Part shown: one piece after another, positions 1 to 9,416 of the stretch
How the letters are laid out: each line of letters starts with the position of its first letter
Numbering within the stretch: the first letter of the stretch is position 1
DNA from: an uncultured Coriobacteriales bacterium
Lineage (GTDB): Bacteria; Actinomycetota; Coriobacteriia; Coriobacteriales; QAMH01
Length of the DNA: 64,000 bases
Assembly (NCBI GenBank): GCA_934646835.1
Contig: CAKUES010000008.1
Coordinates: forward strand, 32,590-96,589
Direction: 5' to 3'
Notes under the pieces: model-generated
Seen by the model: the letters and a program-made list of their open reading frames with translations, nothing else
Databases searched by the model: none
What the model was told of the DNA's origin: nothing
Program-made: the position numbers and the translations under genes

Positions 1-383
1 TTTGCACCTGCAGGTGCGAGCTCGTCGGAGGCGAAGTCGCGCATGCGCTGCGCAAAGCGCTCGCCTGCCTCCTGACCTTCGATGAAGTCGTGGTCCTGGC
101 GCGTCTCCTCGCTCAAGACCTCGTTGCCCGTCAGGTTGTGGTAGCCACGTCCGGCAAGCGCTAGGCCGCCGGCGATGGCGGCGACGCCGGGTCCGGGCAA
201 GATGAGCATGGGGACGCCGAGTGTTGCGATCAGGCCGCCGGCGAGCATCTGCTTGGCACCGCGGGACTTGCGGCCAGCGAGGTCTTCTTGCTCCGCATCA
301 GGGGCCTTGGATGAGCCGTCGCTATCGATGACGGTGGCCTCGATGACGATGGGGTCTTGGTCGGCAGGACTGCTGTTTGACAT
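1..383 (-). CDS. PGPGW-type small transmembrane protein (partial, C-terminus outside window)
   Basis: Read on the minus strand from an ATG at 383 with a good AGGAG ribosome site 6 bases upstream; the reading frame stays open to the window edge, so the C-terminus is missing. The visible 127 residues are an acidic N-terminus of about 40 residues, then a short basic stretch (RKSRGAK), then two hydrophobic segments joined by LPGPG. Glycine-rich membrane segments around PGPG are typical of the putative transmembrane PGPGW family, whose function is unknown. It is transcribed away from the phosphofructokinase gene. The family assignment rests on the PGPG motif only; the N-terminal acidic part is not typical. 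Confidence 0.6.
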   Translation of the reverse strand, partial: MSNSSPADQDPIVIEATVIDSDGSSKAPDAEQEDLAGRKSRGAKQMLAGGLIATLGVPMLILPGPGVAAIAGGLALAGRGYHNLTGNEVLSEETRQDHDFIEGQEAGERFAQRMRDFASDELAPAGA

Positions 384-618
384 GGCGTCTCCTTGTTGTC
401 GCGTGATGCTGCCCATGATAGCGAGGCGCGCGTCGCATGCCACATTCTTGTCAACGCACCGTTGCCACCTTCTTCAAACCTCCATATTGCGGCGACTGCA
501 TTGCTCCGCCCCTCGAAACTTTCTGTAACAAAGCGGTTCGAGTTGTCCGGCTTTCGCGGAACACAATCGCAAATGTGGGAAAATAAACAGTATCTGACCT
601 CAAGACTAAGGAGACTCC

Positions 619-1827
619 ATGAGGAACTGCCTCGTCGCACAGTCCGGTGGCCCCACCGCCGTCATCAACGCCAGCCTGGCGGGCGTCATCCGCGCCAACC
701 AGCTCAACCCCTACTTCGACCGCGTCTACGGCGGCATCCACGGTATCGAGGGCGTGCTCGCCGACCAGCTCTTCGATTTGACCGACCTGCCCGGCCATGA
801 GATCGAGATCCTCAAGCAGACCCCGTCCTCTGCACTCGGCACCTGCCGCTACAAGCTCTCCCGCGAGAAGACCGAGGACTACGAGCGCTTGGTCGAGGTT
901 ATGGACGCGCATGACATCGAGTGCATGTTCTACATCGGCGGCAACGACTCCATGGATACCGTCGACGCGCTGTCCAGCTGGGCTGAGGCCAACAACATCA
1001 ACAAGCGCTTCATCGGCATTCCCAAGACCGTCGACAACGACCTCGTCCCCGTCGACCACTGCCCGGGCTTTGCCTCCGCAGCAAAAATCGCCGCAGAGAT
1101 CACCCACGCGACCTACCTCGACTACGCCGCCTACACCCGCCCCGAGGTCTTTGTCCTCGAGACCATGGGCCGCGACGCCGGTTGGCTGGCTGCGAGCTGC
1201 TGCATGAGCGGTGATGTCGACCTGCTCGTCCTGCCCGAGGTCCCCTTCGATCGTGAGAAGTTCCTGGCAGAGGTCAAGCGCTGCATGGACGAGAAGAACG
1301 AGTGCTACATCGTCGTCTCCGAGGGCGGCCGCTACGCCGACGGCACCTACATCTCCGCCGGTGACTCCGCCAACGACGGCTTTGCGCACGCCATCCTCGG
1401 CGGTGCCGGTCTGCAGCTCAAGCAGATGATCGTCGACGCGGGCGTTGCACCGCGTGGCGTCGTCCAGGACCTGAGCCGCGCAGCTCGCTCCTCCAACTTT
1501 GCCCAGAGCCTCGTCGATGTGACCGAGGCCTACGAGCTCGGCATGAGCGCCCACATGCGCAGCACCGACGGCAAGTTCACCTCCAGCGTCGTTGGCATCA
1601 AGCCCCGTACGGATCTCGATGCTCCCTACAACGCGGAGTTCTTCGCCGGCCCGGCAAGCGAGTTCGCCAACTACGTCAAGAGCTTCCCGACCGAGTGGAT
1701 CTTGCCCGACTACGCAGGCATCACGGACGAGGCCAAGAAATACTTTGCTCCGCTGATCGAGGGCGAGCCCAAGCTCGTCTACGAGAACGGCCGCCCGGCT
1801 ACCATCGTTCCCTTCAACCAGCGCTAA
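619..1827 (+). CDS. pfp: Pyrophosphate-dependent 6-phosphofructokinase
   Basis: Phosphorylates fructose 6-phosphate in glycolysis, predicted to use PPi rather than ATP as phosphoryl donor. The N-terminal AQSGGPTAVIN loop (residues 7-17) is the family's phosphate-binding segment. Donor choice is read from GGND (107-110) and PKTVDND (135-141): Asp110 and Lys136 stand where ATP enzymes have two glycines, and this Asp/Lys pair is the known PPi signature. The residue before Asp110 is Asn instead of the usual Asp. At 402 residues the protein is of normal length for this subgroup. AAGGAGACTCC precedes the ATG. It is monocistronic: over 600 bases separate it from mraZ. Confidence 0.93.
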   Translation: MRNCLVAQSGGPTAVINASLAGVIRANQLNPYFDRVYGGIHGIEGVLADQLFDLTDLPGHEIEILKQTPSSALGTCRYKLSREKTEDYERLVEVMDAHDIECMFYIGGNDSMDTVDALSSWAEANNINKRFIGIPKTVDNDLVPVDHCPGFASAAKIAAEITHATYLDYAAYTRPEVFVLETMGRDAGWLAASCCMSGDVDLLVLPEVPFDREKFLAEVKRCMDEKNECYIVVSEGGRYADGTYISAGDSANDGFAHAILGGAGLQLKQMIVDAGVAPRGVVQDLSRAARSSNFAQSLVDVTEAYELGMSAHMRSTDGKFTSSVVGIKPRTDLDAPYNAEFFAGPASEFANYVKSFPTEWILPDYAGITDEAKKYFAPLIEGEPKLVYENGRPATIVPFNQR

Positions 1828-1992
1828 AGCCGCTTGATGCGAAACAGGGGAGGGTGCAGCAATCGCGCTGTGCCCTCCCTTTCTTATTGTCTGCTGATAT
1901 ACCCAAGGGGATAGATTGACAGCGTTGGCAGCTGCTGCCACACAACGGGGAGTGGGATGCCGTGGGGCGTCTCTCTTGCAACTAAGGCGTCC

Positions 1993-2086
1993 GTCCCATT
2001 AGGGACCTGGTCTTTTGCGGGACAGAGCGAATCGCGGGCACCGGCGAATCACCTTGTCCCACAAAAGACCAGGTCCCTAATGGGAC
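1993..2086. repeat. 32-bp near-perfect inverted repeat
   Basis: The arms at 1993-2024 and 2055-2086 are complementary at 31 of 32 positions around a 30-base loop. Each arm is itself internally symmetrical (GTCCCATTAGGGAC). There is no T-run, so it is not a standard terminator. It lies between the phosphofructokinase gene and the mraZ promoter, and the 1828-2482 interval has no convincing gene. Confidence 0.85.
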
Positions 2087-2328
2087 ACCCTGCTGCCCGA
2101 CCCTGCGGTGTATGGATAGTTGAAACCCCGTGGGATGGCGTCCCACATCCCTCCCCATCCTGCCGTTTGTGGGCTGACGTCCCACCGCTGCGACACACAC
2201 AGAAAATTCATGGGAAACCATCCCACAACTCCCATAGGGCATACCTAGGGGGACCCGCTGTATCCAACCACAACATCTTGTGTCTGCTTACAAAATACCG
2301 CCTCACAAGTCGCCTAGTTGTGTCCCGA

Positions 2329-2394
2329 AGTGGGGCATAGGGTGGGGCGGCTGACCATGTTTTGCCTATAAAGTGGAGCGAAATGGGATATACT
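2329..2394 (+). promoter_or_regulatory. Candidate mraZ promoter with TGGG-type MraZ sites
   Basis: A TATACT hexamer at 2389-2394 is a good -10; the best -35 (TTGCCT, 2362-2367) is too far away (21 bases), so the -35 is uncertain. Clustered TGGG/TGGA motifs occur at 2331, 2343, 2374 and 2384; the last two are 10 bases apart, the spacing known for MraZ operators in other bacteria. MraZ autorepression here is inference. Confidence 0.45.
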
Positions 2395-2401
2395 GCATCA
2401 A

Positions 2402-2446
2402 GCAGTTCCCCCCAAACAAACCCTAAACACAGCATTGGGGAACTGC
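2402..2446 (+). promoter_or_regulatory. Leader inverted repeat upstream of mraZ
   Basis: GCAGTTCCCC (2402-2411) and GGGGAACTGC (2437-2446) are perfect 10-bp complements separated by 25 bases. They lie between the -10 and the mraZ start, so the mRNA leader would fold here. An attenuator or protein-binding site is possible; there is no T-run. Confidence 0.55.
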
Positions 2447-2482
2447 CAAAGATCTACACCTCGAAGGATTGGAAAGGCGGCC

Positions 2483-2914
2483 ATGCGATTCCACGGCGAA
2501 TATCAACACACCGTTGACGTCAAGGGTCGTGTCTCACTGCCTGCCAAGTTCCGCAAAGCACTTCCGGAGGAAGTCATCGTAGTGCCCGGCGTAGGCGGGG
2601 CACTTTCTGTCTTCTCTGAGGAAGCCTTCGATGCATGGGTCGATTCGTTCTTTCCCAAGGGGGAGGACGGCACTGGCGGGTACAACCCCCGCTCTAAGAA
2701 GGACGTCATGTTCCGCAAGAAGCTCAACGCCTCTGCAGAAAACGCGACGGTGGACTCCGCCGGCCGTATCACGCTGTCTGCTCGCAAGCGCGAGGACGCA
2801 GGCATCGAGAAGGACGTCTGGATTATCGGCGACGACGATCACATCGAGATCTGGAACGCTCAGTCGTATGAGGAAACCATGGAGAGCATCTCCTGGGATG
2901 ACTTCTTGGTGTAG
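2483..2914 (+). CDS. mraZ: Transcriptional regulator MraZ
   Basis: DNA-binding regulator that usually represses the division and wall cluster it heads. The ATG at 2483 is chosen because the protein then begins MRFHGEYQHTVDVKGRVSLP, the canonical MraZ N-terminus; it follows a GGAAAGGCGG ribosome site. An upstream ATG at 2435 would add 16 unconserved residues and overlap the leader hairpin. The protein is 143 residues, normal length, with two AbrB-like halves (the second repeats the DxxGRI pattern in STVDSAGRITLS-like form near residue 90). First gene of the dcw operon, 9 bases before rsmH. Confidence 0.95.
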   Translation: MRFHGEYQHTVDVKGRVSLPAKFRKALPEEVIVVPGVGGALSVFSEEAFDAWVDSFFPKGEDGTGGYNPRSKKDVMFRKKLNASAENATVDSAGRITLSARKREDAGIEKDVWIIGDDDHIEIWNAQSYEETMESISWDDFLV

Positions 2915-2923
2915 GGCAGAACA

Positions 2924-3874
2924 TTGACACTTGAATTCCGGCATATTCCCGTAATGCTCGAGGAGTGCATGGAGGCATTGAAGCTGCATGACGGCTCTGT
3001 GTACCTCGACTGCACCCTGGGCGGCGCGGGCCACTCCCTCGAAGCGGCAAAGCTCATCGCCCCGAGCGGCATTCTCTTGGGCATCGACCAAGACGACATG
3101 GCTCTCGAGACGGCGGGCGAGCGCCTCAAGCAGGCCCAGCTCGACATCGAGCCCATCTTGCTCAAGGGCAACTTCGGCGATATGGACCGCCTGCTCGTTC
3201 AGGCAGAGGTCCCCGGCGTCGACGCCATCCTCTTCGACTTGGGAGTGAGCTCTCCGCAGTTTGATTTCCCCGAGCGCGGCTTCTCCTACCGTGAAGACGC
3301 GCCACTGGACATGCGAATGGACCCGGGTAACAACACCCTAACCGCAGCTGAGATCGTGAACACCTATAACGAAGCAGATCTCGCCCGGGTTCTTCGCGAT
3401 TACTCCGACGAGAAGTGGGCTGTGCGCATCGCGCAGTTCATCGTCCGCGAGCGCGAGCAAGAGCCTATCCGCACCACCTTCCAGCTTGTCGACCTCATCA
3501 AGCGGGCCATCCCCGCCAAGGCACGACGCGACGGCGGCCACCCCGCGAAGCGCACCTTCCAGGCGCTGCGCGTGGAGGTCAACCGCGAGATGGAAGTGCT
3601 CGAGAAGGCACTCGAAGCCGCTATCCGCTGGCTCAACCCCGGCGGCCGCGTCGCGGTCATGTCCTACCAGTCTCTGGAGGACAAGATCGTCAAGGAGACC
3701 TTCCGCAAGGCGGCAAACCCCTGCACCTGCCCTCCGGAGTTCCCGGTGTGCATGTGCGGAAAACAACCGGTACTCAAGGTCATAACTCGAAAGCCGATCA
3801 AGCCATCGGCTGAAGAGATCGAAAGAAACCAACGCGCGCACAGCGCCATATTGCGCGTCGCAGAAAAGCTCTAG
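2924..3874 (+). CDS. rsmH: 16S rRNA (cytosine1402-N4)-methyltransferase RsmH
   Basis: Methylates N4 of C1402 in the ribosomal P site using S-adenosylmethionine. The SAM-binding DCTLGGAGHS is at residues 29-38, and the family blocks DLGVSSPQFD and the C-terminal NPC-TCPPEFP cysteine region are present. At 316 residues it is full length. The start is a TTG at 2924, giving MTLEFRHIPVMLEE in line with family N-termini; the ribosome site is weak, which suggests coupling to mraZ 9 bases upstream. Second gene of dcw clusters in most bacteria, as here. Confidence 0.95.
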   Translation: MTLEFRHIPVMLEECMEALKLHDGSVYLDCTLGGAGHSLEAAKLIAPSGILLGIDQDDMALETAGERLKQAQLDIEPILLKGNFGDMDRLLVQAEVPGVDAILFDLGVSSPQFDFPERGFSYREDAPLDMRMDPGNNTLTAAEIVNTYNEADLARVLRDYSDEKWAVRIAQFIVREREQEPIRTTFQLVDLIKRAIPAKARRDGGHPAKRTFQALRVEVNREMEVLEKALEAAIRWLNPGGRVAVMSYQSLEDKIVKETFRKAANPCTCPPEFPVCMCGKQPVLKVITRKPIKPSAEEIERNQRAHSAILRVAEKL

Positions 3875-3919
3875 GGGAGAGGATTTCCCTTAAGGCAGCT
3901 CGATTAGGAAGAGGAGACT

Positions 3920-4468
3920 ATGGCAAACGCAGCACACAAGCACTACGCCACTTACGGCACTGCAGCCTACAAGGCCTCCTATTCCGCTGCCGCCGCCCGC
4001 AACGGCGCGCGCCGCGAGCAGCACTACGCCCCCGAGCAAGACCTCCGCAGCCGCTATCGCGTTATCGAGGGCGAGGGTAAGAGCGCCCAGCACGCACCCA
4101 AGCTCTCCTTGGGCGCCGTGCGCAGCTTCAAGGCCGTCCTCGCTGTCGTCGCGGTCTTGGCTGTGGTCTGCTCTGTCCGCGTCTTCATGTCCGTCTCCAC
4201 GGTGCAGGCGCTCGAGGCGTCCGCGCATCTGCAGACGCAGATCGAGGAGGCCCGCGCTACGGGCAACGACCTCGAGATCCGCCACTCCGTGCTCGCCAAC
4301 CCGGCAAGCATCCAGAAGAAGGCGAGTAAGCTCGGCATGTCCGCTCCCAAGACGACCGAGCGTCTCGTCGTGGCCCTGCCGCCGTCCACCAAGACCTTCT
4401 CCGACGGCAGCATCTCCATCTCCAAGACCATCAAGAGCATCACCAATTACGCTGCAAGCGCCAAATAG
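3920..4468 (+). CDS. ftsL: FtsL-like cell division protein
   Basis: Predicted bitopic divisome protein of the FtsL/DivIC type. A basic, Ala/Tyr/Arg-rich cytoplasmic tail of about 65 residues precedes one membrane helix (about 71-90) and a short heptad-like segment (QTQIEEARATGNDLEIRHS). FtsL sequences are poorly conserved; the assignment rests on topology and position between rsmH and ftsI. The N-terminal tail is longer than in most FtsL proteins. GAAGAGGAG precedes the ATG. ftsI starts 12 bases downstream. Confidence 0.8.
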   Translation: MANAAHKHYATYGTAAYKASYSAAAARNGARREQHYAPEQDLRSRYRVIEGEGKSAQHAPKLSLGAVRSFKAVLAVVAVLAVVCSVRVFMSVSTVQALEASAHLQTQIEEARATGNDLEIRHSVLANPASIQKKASKLGMSAPKTTERLVVALPPSTKTFSDGSISISKTIKSITNYAASAK

Positions 4469-4480
4469 GAGCAGCATCAT

Positions 4481-6370
4481 ATGACACGATCTGACAAGCC
4501 TGCACGCGAGGACAAGCCGCGTGCAAAGGGCATTGGGGCGGTTGTCGAATGGGCACGAGACCTCTTCCAGACGCGTGAGTTCGTTATCCTCGCCGCTTTC
4601 TTCTTCTTCATCCTCGCCATCTTCTGCGGCTTGATCAAGCTCACCGTCATCGATGCGGCCGACCTCAGCAGCCAGGCCGACAGCCAGCACCTCAAGACAG
4701 CCAAGGACATCGCCAAGCGCGGCACCATCTACGACCGCAACGGCGAGGTCATCGCCTCGAGCGTCGAGTCCATCACCATCAACGTCAACCCCAACGACAT
4801 CGACTACGCCGCCTCCGTCACCGACGAGCAGAAGGCGGGCATGACGCCTGCGGCAGAGGCCGTGGCGACCAAGATCTACGAGGTGCTCGGCTCCACCTAC
4901 GACAAGAGCTACGACGACTACTACGAGATGGTCACCCGCCAGGGTACGGCCTACGTCGTCATCCAGCGCAGGTGCGACAAGGACCTCGCCGACAAGCTCA
5001 AGAAGGAACTCAAGGAGGCCAACCTCATCGGCGTGTACTACGAGAGCGATTCTACGCGCGTGTACCCCAACGGTTCCATCGGCAGCCAGGTCATCGGCAC
5101 GGTTGGCCTCAAGATGCTCGACGAGAGCGGCAACATCGTCGCCGACGAGGACGTTGCGGGCCGCACGGACCTCACGGAGTCCTACCGCGGCACCTCCGGA
5201 CTCGAGCTCGAGTACGACAGCCTGCTCTCCGGCACAAACGGCGCGATCACCCAGGAGAAGGGCGAGAGCGGCCTTCCCGTCGCCGGCGGCGCCATCGTCG
5301 TCAACAAGGCGGTCGACGGCGAGGACATGATCACCTCGCTCGACATCAAGCTGCAGCAAAAGGCCGAGAAGAGCCTCAAGTCTGCGGTGAAGAAGTACTC
5401 GGCCAAGGGCGGCAGCGTCACGGTTATGGATGCGAGCAACGGCGAGATCTACGCCTGCGCATCGTTTTCCAAGGGCAAGGACGGCAGCTACGACTACGAC
5501 GCGGGCAAGCTGTGGAGCGTTGCGGATTCCTACGAGCCCGGCTCCACCTACAAGGCCTTTACGGCGTACTCCGTGCTTGCCAACTCCAAGACCACCACTT
5601 CGACGACCTTCAGCGTCCCAGAAAAGCTCAAGGTCTACGACCACACCGTCAAGGACTCCCATGAGCGCAGCGGCACGGAGACGATGAGCCTCAACCAGAT
5701 CATCACGGAGTCCTCCAACATCGGCACGGTGCTCGCATCGCGCAAGGTGAGCCTGGACGACCTCTACAAGACCTACAGCAAGTTTGGGTTTGGCAAGGAC
5801 ACGGGCATCGACTTTCCCGGCGCGGCGTCTGGCTCGCTTGAGGAGACCAAGGACTGGGACGGCGTGCAGGCGGCCAATATCACCTTTGGCCAGGGCGTCG
5901 CCGTCACCGGCATGCAGCTCGTACGCGGCTTTGGTGCCATCCAGCAGGGCGGCACGCTGCGTACCCCGCATTTTCTGACGAGCCTACCGAACAACGCTGA
6001 GAAGTCCGCCGAGGTGACCAAGTCGCTCACCAAGTCCAAGAAGGTTGCGAGCAAGAGCACCTGTTCCCAGGTCACCAAGATGCTGCGCAGCGTCGTGACG
6101 AGCGGTACAGGCAAGGAGGCCTCGATCAAGGGTATCAAGGTCGTCGGCAAGACCGGCACCGCAGAGATCCCGAGCTCCACAGGCTCCTATCTGGTGGGCA
6201 CCTACATCGTGAGCTTCTGCGGTTGGATGGAGGACACCGATTGCGACCTCGTGTGCCTCGTGACGCTCGAGCAGCCCAAGACCGAGGTCGGCGGCGGTGG
6301 CGTTTGCGGCCCGGTGTTCGCAGATATTATGTCTTTTGCAGCAAATCGCTACCAAGTGAGCAATGATTAG
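4481..6370 (+). CDS. ftsI: Septal peptidoglycan transpeptidase FtsI (class B penicillin-binding protein)
   Basis: Crosslinks septal peptidoglycan at the outer membrane face. A cytoplasmic tail and one membrane anchor (about 34-55) are followed by the dimerisation domain, with the conserved RGTIYDRNGEVIA at 80-92, and the transpeptidase domain: the active-site tetrad S355-T-Y-K358, SSN at 411-413 and KTGT at 557-560. At 629 residues it is normal length. No PASTA repeats are seen. Located between ftsL and murE, it should act with FtsW encoded 5.5 kb downstream. Confidence 0.95.
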   Translation: MTRSDKPAREDKPRAKGIGAVVEWARDLFQTREFVILAAFFFFILAIFCGLIKLTVIDAADLSSQADSQHLKTAKDIAKRGTIYDRNGEVIASSVESITINVNPNDIDYAASVTDEQKAGMTPAAEAVATKIYEVLGSTYDKSYDDYYEMVTRQGTAYVVIQRRCDKDLADKLKKELKEANLIGVYYESDSTRVYPNGSIGSQVIGTVGLKMLDESGNIVADEDVAGRTDLTESYRGTSGLELEYDSLLSGTNGAITQEKGESGLPVAGGAIVVNKAVDGEDMITSLDIKLQQKAEKSLKSAVKKYSAKGGSVTVMDASNGEIYACASFSKGKDGSYDYDAGKLWSVADSYEPGSTYKAFTAYSVLANSKTTTSTTFSVPEKLKVYDHTVKDSHERSGTETMSLNQIITESSNIGTVLASRKVSLDDLYKTYSKFGFGKDTGIDFPGAASGSLEETKDWDGVQAANITFGQGVAVTGMQLVRGFGAIQQGGTLRTPHFLTSLPNNAEKSAEVTKSLTKSKKVASKSTCSQVTKMLRSVVTSGTGKEASIKGIKVVGKTGTAEIPSSTGSYLVGTYIVSFCGWMEDTDCDLVCLVTLEQPKTEVGGGGVCGPVFADIMSFAANRYQVSND

Positions 6371-6528
6371 CTGATTTTGAGGGAAAATAGCAAAGTTATG
6401 CAGTTGGGGCGTCCACCTCTTCTTTGCAGGGGGTGGGCGCTTTGCGCGCTTAGGGTGGTGCTCGCGCCGCGTTAGGCCATGCGCCGCTTTGGCGCAGCTA
6501 GATATGAGTACGGACGAAGGGATACCTT

Positions 6529-8013
6529 ATGACCGTTGAGATGTCCGTCGGCGATATCCTCGCCGATGTGTACTGCGAGCCCTTGGATTCGGCGGCGCTG
6601 GATCTCAAGGTGAGCTCCATCGAGTTCTCCTCGCGCGATGTGAGCGCAGGGGCGCTGTTCTTCTGCGTGCCGGGCACGGCAGCGGATGGTCACGACTACG
6701 CGGCCGATGCCGTCAACCGCGGCGCTGCCGCGCTCGTGGTGGAGCGCCCGCTCGACGTCGACGCACCCCAGTTCCTCGTCTACGACGCCCGCAAGGCACT
6801 GGCCCTGGGCTCTGCGCGGTTCTTTGGCAACCCGTCTGAGGGCCTGCGCCTGGTTGGCGTGACCGGTACCAACGGCAAGACCACCACCACCTTCCTCGTT
6901 GAGCACATGGCACGCGTGGCAGGCGAGCAGGCCGGCCTCATGGGCACGGTCGAGTGCCACATCGCCGACGAGGTCCGCCCGTCGCTGCACACCACCCCCG
7001 AGTCCCGCGACCTGCAGATGCTGCTGCGCGACATGGTCGACGCCGGCGTCGGCGTCGCTGCGCTCGAGGTCTCGAGCCACGCCATCGACCTGGGCCGCAT
7101 CCTCGGCACCAAGTTCGCAGTCGCCGCCTTCACCAACCTCACTCAAGACCACCTGGACTACCACAAGACGATGGAGAACTACTTCCTCGCCAAGGCGGCG
7201 CTGTTTACGGATGCGCCGGTGGACAAGTGCGTCATCTGCACGGACGGCGAGTACGGTCGTCGCCTCGCAGAGCTGTGCCGCGCCGTGGGCCGCGAGCCCA
7301 TCACCGTCGGCAGTTCCTTTGACGCCAACGTGCGCCTTGTTGACGCCCAGTTCGCTCCGCACTCCACCAAGCTTTCCATCGACATGGACGGCACCAAGGT
7401 CGACATCACGCTCCCGCTGGTCGGGCGCTTCAACGTCGAGAACACGCTCGTCTGCGCGGGCATCGGCCTCGGCCTGGGTTACAGCACGGATATCATCTGC
7501 AAGGCGCTCGAGTCTGCACCGCAGGTCCCCGGCCGCTTGCAGCGCGTCGTGGGCAAGGTCAACACCGATCCCGGTTTTGGCGTGCTCGTCGACTACGCGC
7601 ATACTCCGGACAGCGTGGCTAAGGCCATCAGCGCCTGCAAAGCCGTGACCCCCGGCCGCGTTATCTGCGTGTTTGGCTGCGGCGGCGACCGCGACAACAC
7701 CAAGCGCCCCAAGATGGGCCGCGCGGCGCTCGATGCGGATATCGCCATCGTCACAAGCGACAACCCCCGCACGGAAGACCCTGCCGCCATCATCGATATG
7801 ATCTTGCCCGGCATGGTTGGCGGCGAGGACCGCACTCATGTGATCAGCGACCGCGAAGAGGCGATCAACTACGCCCTCAAGCTCGCCCGGCCCGGTGACA
7901 GCGTCTTGATCGCCGGCAAGGGGCATGAGGACTACCAGATCATCGGCACGACTAAGCACCACTTCGACGACCGCGAGGTGGCGCGCGAAGGTCTTGATAA
8001 GCTATGCAGCTAA
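6529..8013 (+). CDS. murE: UDP-N-acetylmuramoyl-tripeptide synthetase MurE
   Basis: ATP-dependent ligase that adds the third peptide residue to UDP-MurNAc-L-Ala-D-Glu in the cytoplasm. The P-loop GTNGKTTT is at 113-120. The substrate motif is DNPR at 411-414; in studied MurE enzymes this indicates meso-diaminopimelate rather than lysine, but a different diamino acid cannot be excluded in this class. At 494 residues it is normal. A 158-base gap after ftsI holds a GCGTCCACC/GGTGGGCGC hairpin without T-run. The 3' end overlaps murF by 10 bases. Confidence 0.93.
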   Translation: MTVEMSVGDILADVYCEPLDSAALDLKVSSIEFSSRDVSAGALFFCVPGTAADGHDYAADAVNRGAAALVVERPLDVDAPQFLVYDARKALALGSARFFGNPSEGLRLVGVTGTNGKTTTTFLVEHMARVAGEQAGLMGTVECHIADEVRPSLHTTPESRDLQMLLRDMVDAGVGVAALEVSSHAIDLGRILGTKFAVAAFTNLTQDHLDYHKTMENYFLAKAALFTDAPVDKCVICTDGEYGRRLAELCRAVGREPITVGSSFDANVRLVDAQFAPHSTKLSIDMDGTKVDITLPLVGRFNVENTLVCAGIGLGLGYSTDIICKALESAPQVPGRLQRVVGKVNTDPGFGVLVDYAHTPDSVAKAISACKAVTPGRVICVFGCGGDRDNTKRPKMGRAALDADIAIVTSDNPRTEDPAAIIDMILPGMVGGEDRTHVISDREEAINYALKLARPGDSVLIAGKGHEDYQIIGTTKHHFDDREVAREGLDKLCS

Positions 8014-9416
8014 CCGTTAAGGAAGTCGCCGAGGTCCTCGGCGCAAGGCTCGACGAGGACGCTGCCAACAAGCGCGTGCTTACGGGCATCACCTGGGATT
8101 CGCGCAAGGTGAAGCAAAACGACATCTTCCTCGCCATGCCCGGTGAGCGCGTCGACGGCAACGACTTCATCATCCAGGCCATCGGCATGGGTGCGGGCCT
8201 CATCATCTGCACCAAGCAGCCGAGCGCCAACACCATGGCCATCGCCGGGGAGTTCGTCTGCCCGGTCATCGTGGTCGAAAGCGGCATCACCGCCATCACC
8301 AAGCTCGCAACGCATTGGCGCGGCTGCCTGCGCTGCGTCGTCGTGGGCGTGACGGGCTCCACGGGCAAGACCTCCACTAAGGACCTGCTCTACTCTGTGC
8401 TCTCGACGCGCTACAACACGGTGGCGACCCAGGGCAACAACAACAACGAGCTCGGCATCCCCTACACGGTGCTGCGCGCCAACCCGGACACAGAGATCCT
8501 CATCGTCGAGATGGGCATGCGTGGCCTGGGCCAGATCGAGCACGGCTGCTCCATCGCCAGCCCGAGCATCGGCGTCGTGACCAACGTGGGCGTATGCCAC
8601 ATGGAGCTGCTCGGCAGCCGCGAGGCCATCGCGAGCGCTAAAGGCGAGATGCTCGCCGCATTGCCGGCAACAGGCCTGGCCGTTGTCAACGGCGACGACG
8701 ACATGACAGAGTGCATGCTCGAACAGGCCCAGGTCGCCGAGCACGGCGTGCATGTGACTCGCTTTGGGCGCGGGGACAACTGCAAGACCCAGGTGCACAA
8801 TCTCACCATCAACGCGGAAGGCTGCGCCTCCTTCGACATGGCGCTCAGCGCGGGCGTGCCCTTCCACGTCGACCTCAACGTCCCCGGCGAGCACAACGTC
8901 ATGAACGCGCTCGCGGCCGCGGTTGTGGGCAGCTACATGGGACTCACCTACGAGCAGATCGCCAAGGGACTGGCCGCTGCTGGTGCCTCTGGCATGCGCA
9001 TGGAGGTCGACAAGCTCCCCTCTGGCCTCACCGTCATCAACGACGCGTATAATGCGAACCCCGATTCTATGAGGGCTGCGCTGGCGACGCTCGGCTCGAT
9101 GGAGTGCGAGGGCAAGCGCATCGCCGTCCTCGGCGACATGGGAGAGCTCGGCGACGACGAGGCATCCCTGCATGAGGAAGTGGGCCGCGACGCGGCTTCT
9201 GGTAAGCTGGAGTACCTTCTGTGCGTTGGCCCCCTGTCCGAGCACATCGCCAAGGGTGCCCAAGAGGCCCACATCGCCTGCCCTGTCGAGCATGTGCCCG
9301 ACGTGTCCAACGCAGCCGCGCGCCTCAAGGAGCTGTCCGAGCCGGGTGACCTCATCCTGCTCAAGGCGTCGCGTTTCATGGGCCTCGAGAAGATCATCAA
9401 GGAGATATCCGACTAA
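8004..9416 (+). CDS. murF: UDP-N-acetylmuramoyl-tripeptide--D-alanyl-D-alanine ligase MurF
   Basis: Adds D-Ala-D-Ala to complete the UDP-MurNAc pentapeptide. The ATP-binding GSTGKTSTKD lies at about residues 115-124, with the Mur ligase family blocks EMGMRGLGQI, NVPGEHNVMNALAA and INDAYNANPDSMRAAL (this last diagnostic for MurF). Normal length at 470 residues. It overlaps murE by 10 bases and its stop codon overlaps the mraY start (TAATG), indicating translational coupling through this stretch. Confidence 0.95.
   Translation: MQLTVKEVAEVLGARLDEDAANKRVLTGITWDSRKVKQNDIFLAMPGERVDGNDFIIQAIGMGAGLIICTKQPSANTMAIAGEFVCPVIVVESGITAITKLATHWRGCLRCVVVGVTGSTGKTSTKDLLYSVLSTRYNTVATQGNNNNELGIPYTVLRANPDTEILIVEMGMRGLGQIEHGCSIASPSIGVVTNVGVCHMELLGSREAIASAKGEMLAALPATGLAVVNGDDDMTECMLEQAQVAEHGVHVTRFGRGDNCKTQVHNLTINAEGCASFDMALSAGVPFHVDLNVPGEHNVMNALAAAVVGSYMGLTYEQIAKGLAAAGASGMRMEVDKLPSGLTVINDAYNANPDSMRAALATLGSMECEGKRIAVLGDMGELGDDEASLHEEVGRDAASGKLEYLLCVGPLSEHIAKGAQEAHIACPVEHVPDVSNAAARLKELSEPGDLILLKASRFMGLEKIIKEISD

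Noticed and set aside
2435..2482. Upstream start for mraZ
   Set aside because: Adds 16 residues not seen in MraZ and overlaps the leader inverted repeat; the ATG at 2483 has a ribosome site.
3890..5971. 693-codon open frame on the minus strand
   Set aside because: Antisense shadow of ftsL and ftsI; codon bias of a GC-rich gene keeps the opposite frame open. Same reasoning for 451-1941, 11108-14026, 34996-37833 and 39364-41304.
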